Part shown: positions 1-11,800 of the stretch, in pieces
Layout of the letters: each line of letters begins with the position of its first letter
Numbering within the stretch: position 1 is the stretch's first letter
From: Xenopus tropicalis
Taxonomy: Eukaryota; Chordata; Amphibia; Anura; Pipidae
DNA length: 64,000 nt
NCBI RefSeq assembly: GCF_000004195.4
Contig: NC_030682.2
Span: 153,141,510 to 153,205,509 of the forward strand
Direction of reading: 5' to 3'
Program-made: the position numbers and the translations under genes
The notes under the pieces: generated by a model
Seen by the model: only the letters and a program-made list of their open reading frames with translations
The model's database searches: none
What the model was told of the DNA's origin: nothing

Positions 1-2545
1 TGTTACTCCTTGTAGATTGTAAGCTCTTTTGGGCAGGGCTCCCTTCCCCTCCTGTATCGGTTACTGATTGCTGTATATGTTACTCCTTGTAGAGTGTAAG
101 CTCTTTGGGCAGGGCTCCCTTCCCCTCCTGTATCGGTTACTGATTGCTTTATATGTTACTCCTTGTAGAGTGTAAGCTCTTTTGGGCAGGGCTCCCTTCC
201 CCTCCTGTATCGGTTACTGATTGCTTTATATGTTACTCCTTGTAGAGTGTAAGCTCTTTGGGGCAGGGCTCCCTTCCCCTCCTGTATCGGTTACTGATTG
301 CTGTATATGTTACTCCTTGTAGAGTGTAAGCTCTTTGGGGCAGGGCTCCCTTCCCCTCCTGTATCGGTTACTGATTGCTGTATATGTTACTCCTTGTAGA
401 GTGTAAGCTCTTTTGGGCAGGGCTCCCTTCCCCTCCTGTATCGGTTACTGATTGCTGTATATGTTACTCCTTGTAGAGTGTAAGCTCTTTGGGGCAGGGC
501 TCCCTTCCCCTCCTGTATCGGTTACTGATTGCTGTATATGTTACTCCTTGTAGAGTGTAAGCTCTTTGGGGCAGGGTTCCCTTCCCCTCCTGTATCGGTT
601 ACTGATTGCTGTATATGTTACTCCTTGTAGAGTGTAAGCTCTTTTGGGCAGGGCTCCCTTCCCCTCCTGTATCGGTTACTGATTGCTGTATATGTTACTC
701 CTTGTAGAGTGTAAGCTCTTTTGGGCAGGGCTCCCTTCCCCTCCTGTATCGGTTACTGATTGCTGTATATGTTACTCCTTGTAGAGTGTAAGCTCTTTTG
801 GGCAGGGCTCCCTTCCCCTCCTGTATCGGTTACTGATTGCTTTATATGTTACTCCTTGTAGAGTGTAAGCTCTTTTGGGCAGGGCTCCCTTCCCCTCCTG
901 TATCGGTTACTGATTGCTGTATATGTTACTCCTTGTAGAGTGTAAGCTCTTTGGGGCAGGGCTCCCTTCCCCTCCTGTATCGGTTACTGATTGCTTTATA
1001 TGTTACTCCTTGTAGAGTGTAAGCTCTTTTGGGCAGGGCTCCCTTCCCCTCCTGTATCGGTTACTGATTGCTGTATATGTTACTCCTTGTAGAGTGTAAG
1101 CTCTTTGGGGCAGGGCTCCCTTCCCCTCCTGTATCGGTTACTGATTGCTGTATATGTTACTCCTTGTAGAGTGTAAGCTCTTTGGGGCAGGGTTCCCTTC
1201 CCCTCCTGTATCGGTTACTGATTGCTGTATATGTTACTCCTTGTAGAGTGTAAGCTCTTTTGGGCAGGGCTCCCTTCCCCTCCTGTATCGGTTACTGATT
1301 GCTGTATATGTTACTCCTTGTAGAGTGTAAGCTCTTTTGGGCAGGGCTCCCTTCCCCTCCTGTATCGGTTACTGATTGCTGTATATGTTACTCCTTGTAG
1401 AGTGTAAGCTCTTTAGGGCAGGGCTCCCTTCCCCTCCTGTATCGGTTACTGATTGCTTTATATGTTACTCCTTGTAGAGTGTAAGCTCTTTTGGGCAGGG
1501 CTCCCTTCCCCTCCTGTATCGGTTACTGATTGCTGTATATGTTACTCCTTGTAGAGTGTAAGCTCTTTGGGGCAGGGCTCTCTTCCCCTCCTGTATCGGT
1601 TACTGATTGCTGTATATGTTACTCCTTGTAGAGTGTAAGCTCTTTTGGGCAGGGCTCTCTTCCCCTCCTGTATCGGTTACTGATTGCTTTATATGTTACT
1701 CCTTGTAGAGTGTAAGCTCTTTGGGGCAGGGCTCTCTTCCCCTCCTGTATCGGTTACTGATTGCTGTATATGTTACTCCTTGTAGAGTGTAAGCTCTTTG
1801 GGGCAGGGCTCCCTTCCCCTCCTGTATCGGTTACTGATTGCTGTATATGTTACTCCTTGTAGAGTGTAAGCTCTTTTGGGCAGGGCCCTCTTCCCCTCCT
1901 GTATCGGTTACTGATTGCTTTATATGTTACTCCTTGTAGAGTGTAAGCTCTTTTGGGCAGGGCTCCCTTCCCCTCCTGTATCGGTTACTGATTGCTGTAT
2001 ATGTTACTCCTTGTAGAGTGTAAGCTCTTTGGGGCAGGGCTCCCTTCCCCTCCTGTATCGGTTACTGATTGCTGTATATGTTACTCCTTGTAGAGTGTAA
2101 GCTCTTTGGGGCAGGGCTCCCTTCCCCTCCTGTATCGGTTACTGATTGCTGTATATGTTACTCCTTGTAGAGTGTAAGCTCTTTTGGGCAGGGCTCCCTT
2201 CCCCTCCTGTATCGGTTACTGATTGCTGTATATGTTACTCCTTGTAGAGTGTAAGCTCTTTTGGGCAGGGCTCCCTTCCCCTCCTGTATCAGTTACTGAT
2301 TGCTTTATATGTTACTCCTTGTAGAGTGTAAGCTCTTTGGGGCAGGGCTCTCTTCCCCTCCTGTATCGGTTACTGATTGCTTTATATGTTACTCCTTGTA
2401 GAGTGTAAGCTCTTTGGGGCAGGGCTCCCTTCCCCTCCTGTATCGGTTACTGATTGCTTTATATGTTACTCCTTGTAGAGTGTAAGCTCTTTTGGGCAGG
2501 GCTCCCTTCACCTCCTGTATCGGTTACTGATTGCTTTATATGTTA
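1..2545 (+). repeat. Minisatellite, ~77-bp unit, about 33 copies
   Basis: Direct tandem repeats with a unit of 76-78 bp that starts TGTTACTCCTTGTAGA and includes TGTAAGCTC and GGGCAGGGCT. Copies differ at a few sites (TTTGGGG/TTTTGGG; GCTGTATA/GCTTTATA). The array is cut by the window start. At 2546 it passes into a single-copy sequence that looks like the rest of the same ancestral element. Confidence 0.97.
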
Positions 2546-2636
2546 CTCTGTATGCCCAATGTATGTAACCCACTTATTGTACAGCGCTGCGGGGTATGTA
2601 GGCGCTTTATAAATAAATGTTAATGTAATGTAATGG
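2546..2636 (+). mobile_element. 3' tail of an L2/CR1-like or SINE element
   Basis: Follows the 77-bp array without a break. It contains ACAGCGCTGCGG, GGCGCTTTATAAATAAATG and an ATGTAATGTAATG tail, the common frog interspersed-repeat 3' end (TGTAAGCTC...CAGCGCTGCGG...AATAAATG), resembling L2/MIR 3' ends. The family is named from recall only. The array upstream is an amplification of the middle of this element. Confidence 0.6.
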
Positions 2637-3067
2637 GTAAAGTTGGGGGAATGGGGGTTACCACATGGTGGGCAAGAGGGGTGCCAGTGATGCCCGTGGG
2701 TAACAGAGAGAGGAGGGGCAGAAGATGGTAAATACTGAGTTCTTACTTGTCCTTTAAAGGGGAAGAAAGTGACTGAACAGGGAAATTCACTTACAATTGT
2801 TGGTTTTATTTTTAAAAAAACATTTCAGAATTTCAACATTTTCTCTTTCACCATAAAAATAGAATTTATGCATTAAAATGTCCCCCCGGCCCACGTCAGT
2901 AGCCCCCCGGCCCACGTCAGTAGCCCCCCGGCCCACGTCAGTTGCACAGTCCCAGCATCCTCAGCCCACAAATAGGGAACGTACTGTCTCTTTAAATGTT
3001 TAACCCTTTCAGTGCTTGTCTGCCGATATCTGTCACAAGCGCTGATATCATGTGACTAGTGAGGTCA
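2637..3067. other. Non-coding, fam83h 3' flank
   Basis: No ORF or RNA gene seen. It contains three copies of a 21-bp unit (core CCACGTCAG) at 2882-2942 and the AATAAA candidate noted separately. Confidence 0.6.
2805..2810 (-). terminator. Candidate poly(A) signal for fam83h
   Basis: TTTATT on the plus strand, read as AATAAA on the minus strand, about 2.9 kb downstream of the fam83h stop codon, in an AT-rich stretch. Two other AATAAA hexamers (near 3241 and 3257) lie inside a MITE. Position is plausible for a long 3' UTR, but without transcript data the choice among them is a guess. Confidence 0.25.
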
Positions 3068-3512
3068 TTAAAGGGGCGGTGCACCTTGGCCTATTCCTAG
3101 CAACTTTGCAATTGGTCTTTGCTATATATATTTTTTTATAGTTTTTAAATTATTTCCCTTCATCTTCTGACTCTTTGCAGCTTTCAAATGGGGGTCACTG
3201 ACCCCGGCAGCCAAACCCTATTGCCCTGTGAGGCTCCAGTTTTATTGTTATTGTTACTTTTTATTCCTTATCTTTCTATTCAGCCCCTCCCCTATTCATC
3301 TATTCAAACCACTGCCTGGTTGCTACGGTAAACAAGACCTTAGCAACCAGATACCTGATCGATCCCCCAAACTGGAGAGCTGATGAACAAAACAACAAAA
3401 TAACTGGGAAAACCACACAAAAATACAAAATGAAAACCAATTGCAAATTGTCTCAGAATATCAATGTCTATGGCACACAGAGAGTTAATTTAAAGGTGCA
3501 GGGCCCCTTTAA
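3068..3512. mobile_element. T2/Kolobok-type MITE
   Basis: 445 bp bounded by TTAA at both ends with inverted termini TTAAAGGGGC / GCCCCTTTAA. Internal sequence matches a very abundant Xenopus MITE as I remember it (CAATTGGTCTTTGCTAT, GGGGGTCACTGACCCC, CCAATTGCAAATTGTCTCAG). No transposase ORF; non-autonomous. It lies in the 3' flank or 3' UTR of fam83h and carries two AATAAA hexamers on the minus strand. Confidence 0.85.
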
Positions 3513-4164
3513 GGGAACAAGCTACAAAACAGCCGTATAGCCCAATGGCTAACATGAGATTTTGTCCCCTCCCCTCCGACCACTTTATCCAATCGGAGGA
3601 TTTGTTTTGGGGGGGGGGGGGGACATATGGCACCAGTTGGCTGCTCATCTGGGCACCTGTTAAAGGGGTTCTTTAAAGGGAATGAAGACTTGGGGTGGCA
3701 CATTTGCATTAACCCCACTAGGGGCACTTTCTGGGTAAGAGAATCCAACCCCTGCCCTTGCCCTGGGGCAGAGCTCGGCTGCTCTCTTTCCCATGGTCAG
3801 GTTATGGGCGGGGCTTAGGTGCAGCTGCATGACTCCAACTGTCCAACTGGCTTCTTAGCAGCAAGCCCCTCCCCTGTACCGACCACGGGGAAGAGAACAG
3901 CCCAGGAGCTAAAGGGGGACTTCTCCCTTAAGCAATATGTTGGCACAAATGTGTGGCACAGTCCTGGGTACTAGGGTCCCGCTGCCTATTACTGGCCCAG
4001 GGGAATGCTGGGAGTTCTAACTGACCAATAGCAGCAGTGAATCAGTCTCTAATGACGTTGCATAGACTCGAGCCTCATTCTGTAAGGGAAGGTGCCCAAC
4101 CTGCAGGGGGCGCAGCAATGCCAGTCAGTAGCCGGGCACGGCCGCCCGCAGTCACATGATCACA
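3513..4164. other. Non-coding flank
   Basis: No gene seen. A G14 homopolymer lies near 3609-3622. The short ORFs here have no recognisable features. Confidence 0.6.
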
Positions 4165-4938
4165 TCTCATGGAATTATGGGTCAGTACCACAGGCCCCAC
4201 CCCCCCCCCCCCATACACTGGAATTATGGGTCAGTACCACAGGCCCTGCCCCCCCCCCCCCCATACACTGGCATTATGGGTCAGTACCACAGGCCCCCCC
4301 CCCCCCCCCCCCCATACACTGGAATTATGGGTCAGTACCACAGGCCCTGCCCCCCCCAATACACTGGAATTATGGGTCAGTACCACAGGCCCTGCCCCCC
4401 CCCATACACTGGAATTATGGGTCAGTACCACAGGCCCTGCCCCCCCCAATACACTGGAATTATGGGTCAGTACCACAGGCCCTGCCCCCCCCCATACACT
4501 GGAATTATGGGTCAGTACCACAGGCCCTGCCCCCCCAATACACTGGAATTATGGGTCAGTACCACAGGCCCTGCCCCACCCCAATACACTGGAATTATGG
4601 GTCAGTACCACAGGCCCTGCCCCCCCATACACTGGAATTATGGGTCAGTACCACAGGCCCTGCCCCACCCCAATACACTGGAATTATGGGTCAGTACCAC
4701 AGGCCCTGCCCCACCCCAATACACTGGAATTATGGGTCAGTACCACAGGCCCTGCCCCCCCAATACACTGGCATTATGGGTCAGTACCACAGGCCCTGCC
4801 CCCCCCCCCAATACACTGGAATTATGGGTCAGTACCACAGGCCCTGCCCCCCCAATACACTGGCATTATGGGTCAGTACCACAGGCCCTGCCCCCCCCCA
4901 ATACACTGGAATTATGGGTCAGTACCACAGGCCCTGCA
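4165..4938 (+). repeat. Minisatellite, ~45-bp unit, about 17 copies
   Basis: The unit contains ATTATGGGTCAGTACCACAG followed by a variable C-run (6 to about 17 C) and ATACACTGG. Length variation between copies is mostly in the C-run. Overlapping Pro-rich ORFs in all frames are translations of the repeat. Confidence 0.97.
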
Positions 4939-5733
4939 TAAGTATCACCACTCTTTGGATTCATCATTCTGCTGGTTGCCACAGTAACTAGCCCTAGCAA
5001 CCACCCATCATTTCAAATGTGACATTTCTGCAAAGTCAAAACAAAAAAGCAAATAATGCAAAACCACAAAAAATAAATAAAATGATCTTTCCGGGATAAT
5101 TCCCACCTCAGCGAGGGGCTTATTTACTAGCAGAGGTGCTATTGCACCGGTGTAGTTACCCATAGCAACCAACCAGATCTCTGCTTTCATTATCTAACTT
5201 GTAGCAGACTGATCAACTGGCGGCTGACTTGTTGCTACGGGCAACTGGACCTGTGCAATTGGGCACCTATGTTATTGCAAATCAGCAGCTAAAAGTTAAC
5301 TTTCCCTTTAGTCACCCACTGGGGCAAATAGATCAATGACTTTGTTCCCGTTCTTTCAGCACCTACTGGGGGGGGGGGTGTGTAGGCAAGTACAGTGTGC
5401 AATGGGGGTCAGTGCCGCTACGTAGCCGACCAATAGACAACCGGCTCTGTGCTTGGTACTACCCTCCCTTGGGGCATGAGTGCCAGGGATTTTGTCCTGC
5501 CCTGCACTGGGGCAAGTAGACAATGGCTTTTGTGCTGGTCTCCGAAGGGAGTATCCCTAAGACTCACAGTTCATGGGGAATGGGCAATAACCCAAGGGGC
5601 AATAACCCCAGAGAGTGGGGCAGGAGTTTAGTAAATGTCATGTTGCTATATAGAACGTTGGTCTCCAAAAGGGGAGGAGTTAAAATGTAGGCCGTCCCAC
5701 AGGAAGCATTTAAATAAGGTGGCACTTGGGGGG
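4939..5733. other. Non-coding 3' flank or 3' UTR of fam83h with an old interspersed repeat
   Basis: At about 5100-5315 there is a fragment of a common frog interspersed repeat (GGTGTAGTTACCCATAGCAA, later AAAAGTTAACTTTCCCTTTA). A G10 tract lies near 5368-5377. No coding feature. Confidence 0.5.
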
Positions 5734-8700
5734 CTATTTCTTTATCAAGTTTCCCAATAGTTTAGGAATAATTTTCCCGGCTTTCTTATCGTCGTTGTCG
5801 TCGGCGTGGCTGGGCTGCTCGTCCTTCTTGCAGAACACCTCAAACCTACTGTAGACGCGTTTCTCTTTACGGATGCTCTCCATGCGCTTCAGCAGGATGT
5901 CTCGGTCCTCGGGCGAGCTCGGCGACGGCCTGGAGAAGCGGCTTCGGCTGAGGAAGCTCCCAGTCCTGGTTATGGCCGCCGCGTCTGTACTGGCGGTTCC
6001 CTCGGTTTTGCTTTCAGGCTTGGAAGTTGCGGGGTCTGGATCCCCGGTGGCTTGGATCTGCTGCGCCTGTTTCACCATCTCGGCCCGGTTCTTCTGACTG
6101 TTGGCGGAAATCTGCTCCAGAATAACCTTGGTGTCATCACGGAGATTACTGCTGAAGATGACATTGGATGTTGAAGCCGACAGTCGGCTCTGAGAAATAG
6201 AGGAGGTCTTGGGAGGAGACACGGATAAGGATTTGGCTGACTTCTCCTCCATGTCTGTGCTCGCCGCCACCTCCTGACTGTCAGATTTGGAGAGGCGCCT
6301 GAGGGTGCTGTGCTGCTTCTCCGCCTTGGCGTTATCTGAAGCGAGGTCTTCCTCTGCCTTCTTCTCTGCCTTTGACTGCAGAAACTGTTTCAGCCTCATA
6401 GAACCTTTGCGGAAGAAGTTCTGGTCTGTTTTGGCCAGGTCCTCCTCCGATTTATTTAAGGAGCTGGAAGGAGTTGGGTTCTGGGACATACTTTCCAGGG
6501 CACTCCCAAAATGGAAAGCAGAATTGGGTCTGGTTGGTAAGTTCTCTGAAGACTGGGTCGCCTCTGTGACTTCTGTTATGGTAGGTCCGCTTTCCTTACT
6601 GTCGGGGGGAGCAGGGGAGATGTTCCCGATGGTTTGGATGGTGGAAGATGTCTGTTCAACTTTACTCATGGACATGACCTGTTGGTCTCGGTTTAACAGG
6701 CCTTCCAGCTTAGACGTGACCACAGATTTGTAGTGGGACTCTTGTTGCATGTGGCTTATGGAGCTCTGTTTATGGACCTCAGAGAGTTCTGGTACTGTAG
6801 GTCCACTTTCAGAAGGAGCAGCTGAGATGTTCCCTATGGTTTGGATACTTGAAGTCATCTGTTCGACCTTACTCATGGAAAGGGTTGTCTGGTGTTTACC
6901 TAAAAGGCTTTCTAAGTGGGAAGAGGCTACAGATCTGTACTGGGACTCCTGCTGCACGTGGCTCATAGAGCCTTTGGTATCAACAGTAGATTCTACTGCC
7001 TTATAGGCCACCTCTTCTGCACTCACGCTCTGGCCATCTTCTGACTCCTCGTGGATGGTTCTGGAAGCTGCCTTGGCTTGGGTCACAGTGGTGCTATTGG
7101 CGTCCTTGTTAATCCCTCTGTATTTCTGAAGGATCTCAGCCACTTTGGATGTTGTCCTCCCAGTTTCATTTTCACTGACCAACTCGCTGGTACTTTGTTC
7201 TTTCTGCATCTCCTGTACGGACTCTGCCGTTGAAGTGTGCTGCTCCAATTTGGAACTGCTGAAGATGAGAGAGGACCTCAGACGAGAGCCCCTCTGGATA
7301 AGTGGGTTGGTCCTAGTTCTAAACGAATCGTGTCTAGACAACAGTCCTTCTTCCTTCTCTTTCTCTGCAGGGGGGTTTTCCTTGGCCTTTTCTACCGACA
7401 GGTCCCCCGTAGACCCAAAAGTTTTGTATGGCGGAATTGGGTCAACAGAGTATCTTGATAGAATCTCATTTGCAGTTGGTTTTCGCTCAAGTGGCATAGG
7501 CACATCGGTGCCGGCAACATTGGGCTTGAAAGGCGGGATTGGATCGAGCGAGTACTTCACGAGACTCTCATTACCCGCTCTTTCTAAATGCATCGGAACA
7601 TCTTGAGAAGGAACGTTGGGTCTGTGCAGCTGAACTGGATCCATGGAGAACTTCATGGGATTCTCATTTGCTCTGTCATAAGGCAGATCGTGTGGCGCTG
7701 TGCCGGGATGGTACGGGGGCACTGGGTCCATGGAGTATTTGAAGAGAGTGTCACTAGCTGGCACTGCCCTTTCCACAGGTACCAAAGCATCATCGTATAG
7801 TTCTGGATCTAAAGGAATGGGCAGGCCCTCTTCATCCTGGTCTGACTGGATGCCGCTCAGATAGGAGGAGATCCTCCAGCTCCGCAAGCCTTGCTTGTTT
7901 TCCTGCGGCTTTTTATCGGCATCTTGGTCATGGAAAAAATACTTTGGCTCCATCCCCTGTTTCTGTGTGGGGGAGATCTGGCACATGAACTTCTGCCTTC
8001 CCAGAGATCTTTGGCCAAACCGTCCCTCCCCACCAATCACCATCTGGTCCGACCCATGCCTCACTTCCCGAGATGAATTGGAAGGGTTATAACCAGGCCT
8101 CATGGGAGGTCCGTCAAGTGCAAAGTGACCTTCTCCTGGCAAGCCCTTGGTCGGGTAGCGGGAGTCAAACTCATCCATCTCTTGCAAACCCTGCCGACCG
8201 CCCCTGATCTTCTCAAACAGCCCCTGAGGCCGGGCAGTGCCAAGGGGGCTCTGGAACTGCATGAACTGACTTTTCTGCACTTGGCTTGACTGGAGTCTGT
8301 ACTCGTCGTTGTTGTTCATGAACATTTGCCGGCTGTACTGCCTGGAGGAGGTGTAGTTCTCAAACGTTCCTTCTGCAAAGCTGTGTCTCTTAAAGGCCTC
8401 CATTGCCTCCAGCTGCTTGTTCTGCACAAAGGACATCTGCATTTTGTCCATTGGGTCCCCAAGGTTCTTGCCGTACATACGCATGCCCCCCGGGTCCATG
8501 GTCTGCCGTATCATGTCTTCCCTTCTGAAGGGCTGGAAGTAATGTCGATCCGGGTCGACGCCATAGGAAGGAAACTGCTGGGATGGATTCTCTTCTCTAG
8601 GAAACATGAAGTGAAGCTTCCGGTCAAACATGGGCCGGGGTCCAGCAAAAGGCACCATCCCCATGTACGACTTGTCCATCTTTGCCAGGGCACTTTCTGA

Positions 8701-8821
8701 AGGAATTAGGGGGTCCGACTGGGCAAACAGGATCCGAAACTCTTCGTCAAAGCTGGAGACCAGCTCCCCTTGGAAGATGTGGGCGATGCTGCGATGGATC
8801 TTCTCAAAAGACCACATGAAG
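5734..8821 (-). CDS. fam83h: fam83h exon 5 (large last coding exon)
   Basis: The acceptor is CCTACAG| at 8822; the first base completes a Ser codon, then FMWSFEK... runs 1028 residues to the TAG at 5736-5734. It carries the CK1-binding FxxxFxxxF motif (residues 273-281). A four-fold repeat of ~37 residues with a (Y/F)S-x-DP-(V/I)-x core lies at about residues 608-715. A two-fold repeat of ~67 residues lies at about 870-1000, each copy with MSKVEQ, [11 protein letters not shown] and a GPT segment. The extreme C-terminus is basic ([13 protein letters not shown]). No frameshift or internal stop, so the gene looks intact. One huge last exon is typical of FAM83H; in human it is where truncating disease alleles cluster. 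Confidence 0.95.
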
Positions 8822-11800
8822 CTGTAGGAAGCAGAAGAAACCTTTCAGGCAAAGTCAAAATGAACATATGGGAAAATCTGTGGGGCTAATATGTGGGTAT
8901 CAGACAATCCCATAGACTGGGCAAAGCTGGGCCACACAGGGAGATATAGGGGGGCTAATGTGTGGGTATCAGACAATCCCATAGACTGGGCAAAGCTGGG
9001 CCACACAGGGAGATATAGGGGGGCTAATGTGTGGGTATCAGACAATCCCATAGACTGGGCAAAGCTGGGCCACACAGGGAGATATAGGGGGGCTAATGTG
9101 TGGGTATCAGACAATCCCATAGACTGGGCAAAGCTGGGCCACACAGAGAGATATGGGGGGGCTAATGTGTGGGTATCAGACAATCCCATAGACTGGGCCA
9201 CACAGGGAGATATGGGGGGGCTACAGAGGGTATCAGACAATCCCATAGACTGGGCCACACAGGGAGATATGGGGGGGCTACAGAGGGTATGTGGGGCTAC
9301 AACTCCCGACAGGAGGCCAACGAGATCTTGCGGTGTATTAATTGGGGTATTAATGTGACCACCTTGTGTTGCGCATTAGATCTCCTATTCAGATTAGGAT
9401 AAGCCCATTGGCCCAAAATTATGCACCTCCCCCTCCATAATAAATTCCCAATTGCCCCTCCGCTCCCCCTACCTGTAAGTGCCACTCAGCACCATGGTGC
9501 AGTCGACCAGCAGAAACTTCTCCTGGAGATTCCCCTTGAAGGTGGATCCCTTCCTGCAGAAGTAGGTGGGGCCCGAGACTGTCCGTACCCTGAGGAACTG
9601 AATGAGACAGCCTGGTCAGCAGTTTCCTATGCACTCTATGTGACAGTTACACAGCGCTGGAAACTGGAGGTGACACCAGAGGGGCACGAGACCACCTGCC
9701 CTGTAACAATTGCCCAGGCAGGGGCAAAGCTTGATTTTATAGAGCAATGTTTGTGATGTGGCTCCATGTTAGGGCCACGCATCAGGGGCAATAAAACAAT
9801 TTCTAGAGGGAGGTACTGGGATGTACTGGGATGTACTGGGATGCACTGGGACGTACTGGGATGCACTGGGATGTACTGGGATGTACTGGGGTGTACTGGG
9901 ATGCACTGGGATGTACTGGGGTGTACTGGGAAGTACTGGGGTGTACTGGGATGCACTGGGATGTACTGGGGTGTACTGGGAAGTACTGGGAGATACTGGG
10001 ATGTACTGGGACATACTGGGAAGTACTGAGAGATACTGGGAGATACTGGGATGTACTGGGATGCACTGGGGTGTACTGGGATGTACTGGGGTGTACTGGG
10101 GTGTACTGGGGTGTACTGGGATGTACTGGGGTGTACTGGGATGTACTGGGATGCACTGGGACGCACTGAGACGTACTGGGATGCACTGGGACGCACTGGG
10201 ACGTACTGGGAGGTACTGGGACGTACTGGGACGTACTGGGACGTACTGGGACGTACTGAGACATACTGGGATGCACTGGGACGTACTGGGATGCACTGGG
10301 ACGTACTGGGATGCACTGGGGTGTACTGGGATGTACTGGGAGGTACTGGGGTGTACTGGGATGTACTGGGACGTACTGGGATGTACTGGGATGCACTGGG
10401 ACGTACTGGGATGTACTGGGACGCACTGGGACGCACTGGGATGTACTGGGATGTACTGGGATGCACTGGGACGTACTGGGAGGTACTGGGATGTACTGAG
10501 ACGTACTGGGACGTACTGGGATGTACTGGGACGTACTGGGGTGTACTGGGACATACTGGGAAGTACTGGGGTGTACTGGGACATACTGGGATGTACTGGG
10601 AGGTACTGTGACGTACTGGGAAGTACTGGGGTGTACTGGGACATACTGGGATGTACTGGGACATACTGGGAAGTACTGGGACATACTGGGAAGTACTGGG
10701 ACGTACTGGGGTGTACTGGGACATACTGGGGTGTACTGGGATGTACTGGGAGGTACTGGGGTGTACTGGGACATACTGGGATGTACTGGGACGTACTGGG
10801 GTATACTGGGACATACTGGGATGTACTGGGACTTACTGGGACATACTGGGATGTACTGGGATGCACTGGGATGTACTGGGATGTACTGGGATGCACTGGG
10901 ATGTACTGGGATGCACTGGGAGGTACTGGGATGCACTGGGATGTACTGGGATGCACTGGGACGTACTGGGACGTACTGGGAGGTACTGGGACGTACTGGG
11001 GTGTACTGGGATGCACTGGGACGTACTGGGAAGTACTGGGGTGTACTGGGACGTACTGGGATGCACTGGGACATACTGGGATGTACTGGGATGCACTGGG
11101 ACATACTGGGATGCACTGGGACGTACTGGGATGTACTAGGAGGTACTGGGACGTACTGGGATGCACTGGGACATACTGGGATGTACTGGGATGTACTGGG
11201 ATGCACTGGGACATACTGGGATGTACTAGGAGGTACTGGGATGTACTGGGATGCACTAGGACGTACTAGGAGGTACTGGGACGTACTGGGATGCACTGGG
11301 ACATACTGGGATGTACTGGGGTGTACTGGGATGTACTGGGATGTACTGGGAAGTACTGGGACATACTGGGAAGTACTGGGGCATACTGGGAAGTACTGGG
11401 GTGTACTGGGATGCACTGGGACATACTGGGAAGTACTGGGGTGTACTGGGATGCACTGGGACGTACTGAGATGTACTGGGACATACTGGGAAGTACTGGG
11501 ACATACTGGGATGTACTGGGATGCACTGGGATGTACTGGGAAGTACTGGGACATACTGGGAAGTACTGGGACATACTGGGAAGTACTGGGACGTACTGGG
11601 ATGCACTGGGACATACTGGGATGTACTGGGGTGTACTGGGATGTACTGGGGTGTACTGGGATGCACTGGGACGTACTGGGGTGTACTGGGGTGTACTGGG
11701 ACGTACTGGGAAGTACTGGGGCATACTGGGAAGTACTGGGGTGTACTGGGATGCACTGGGACATACTGGGAAGTACTGGGGTGTACTGGGATGCACTGGG

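Noticed and set aside
5806..8827. Plus-strand ORFs opposite fam83h exon 5
   Set aside because: Antisense shadows of a well-supported exon; no independent signal.
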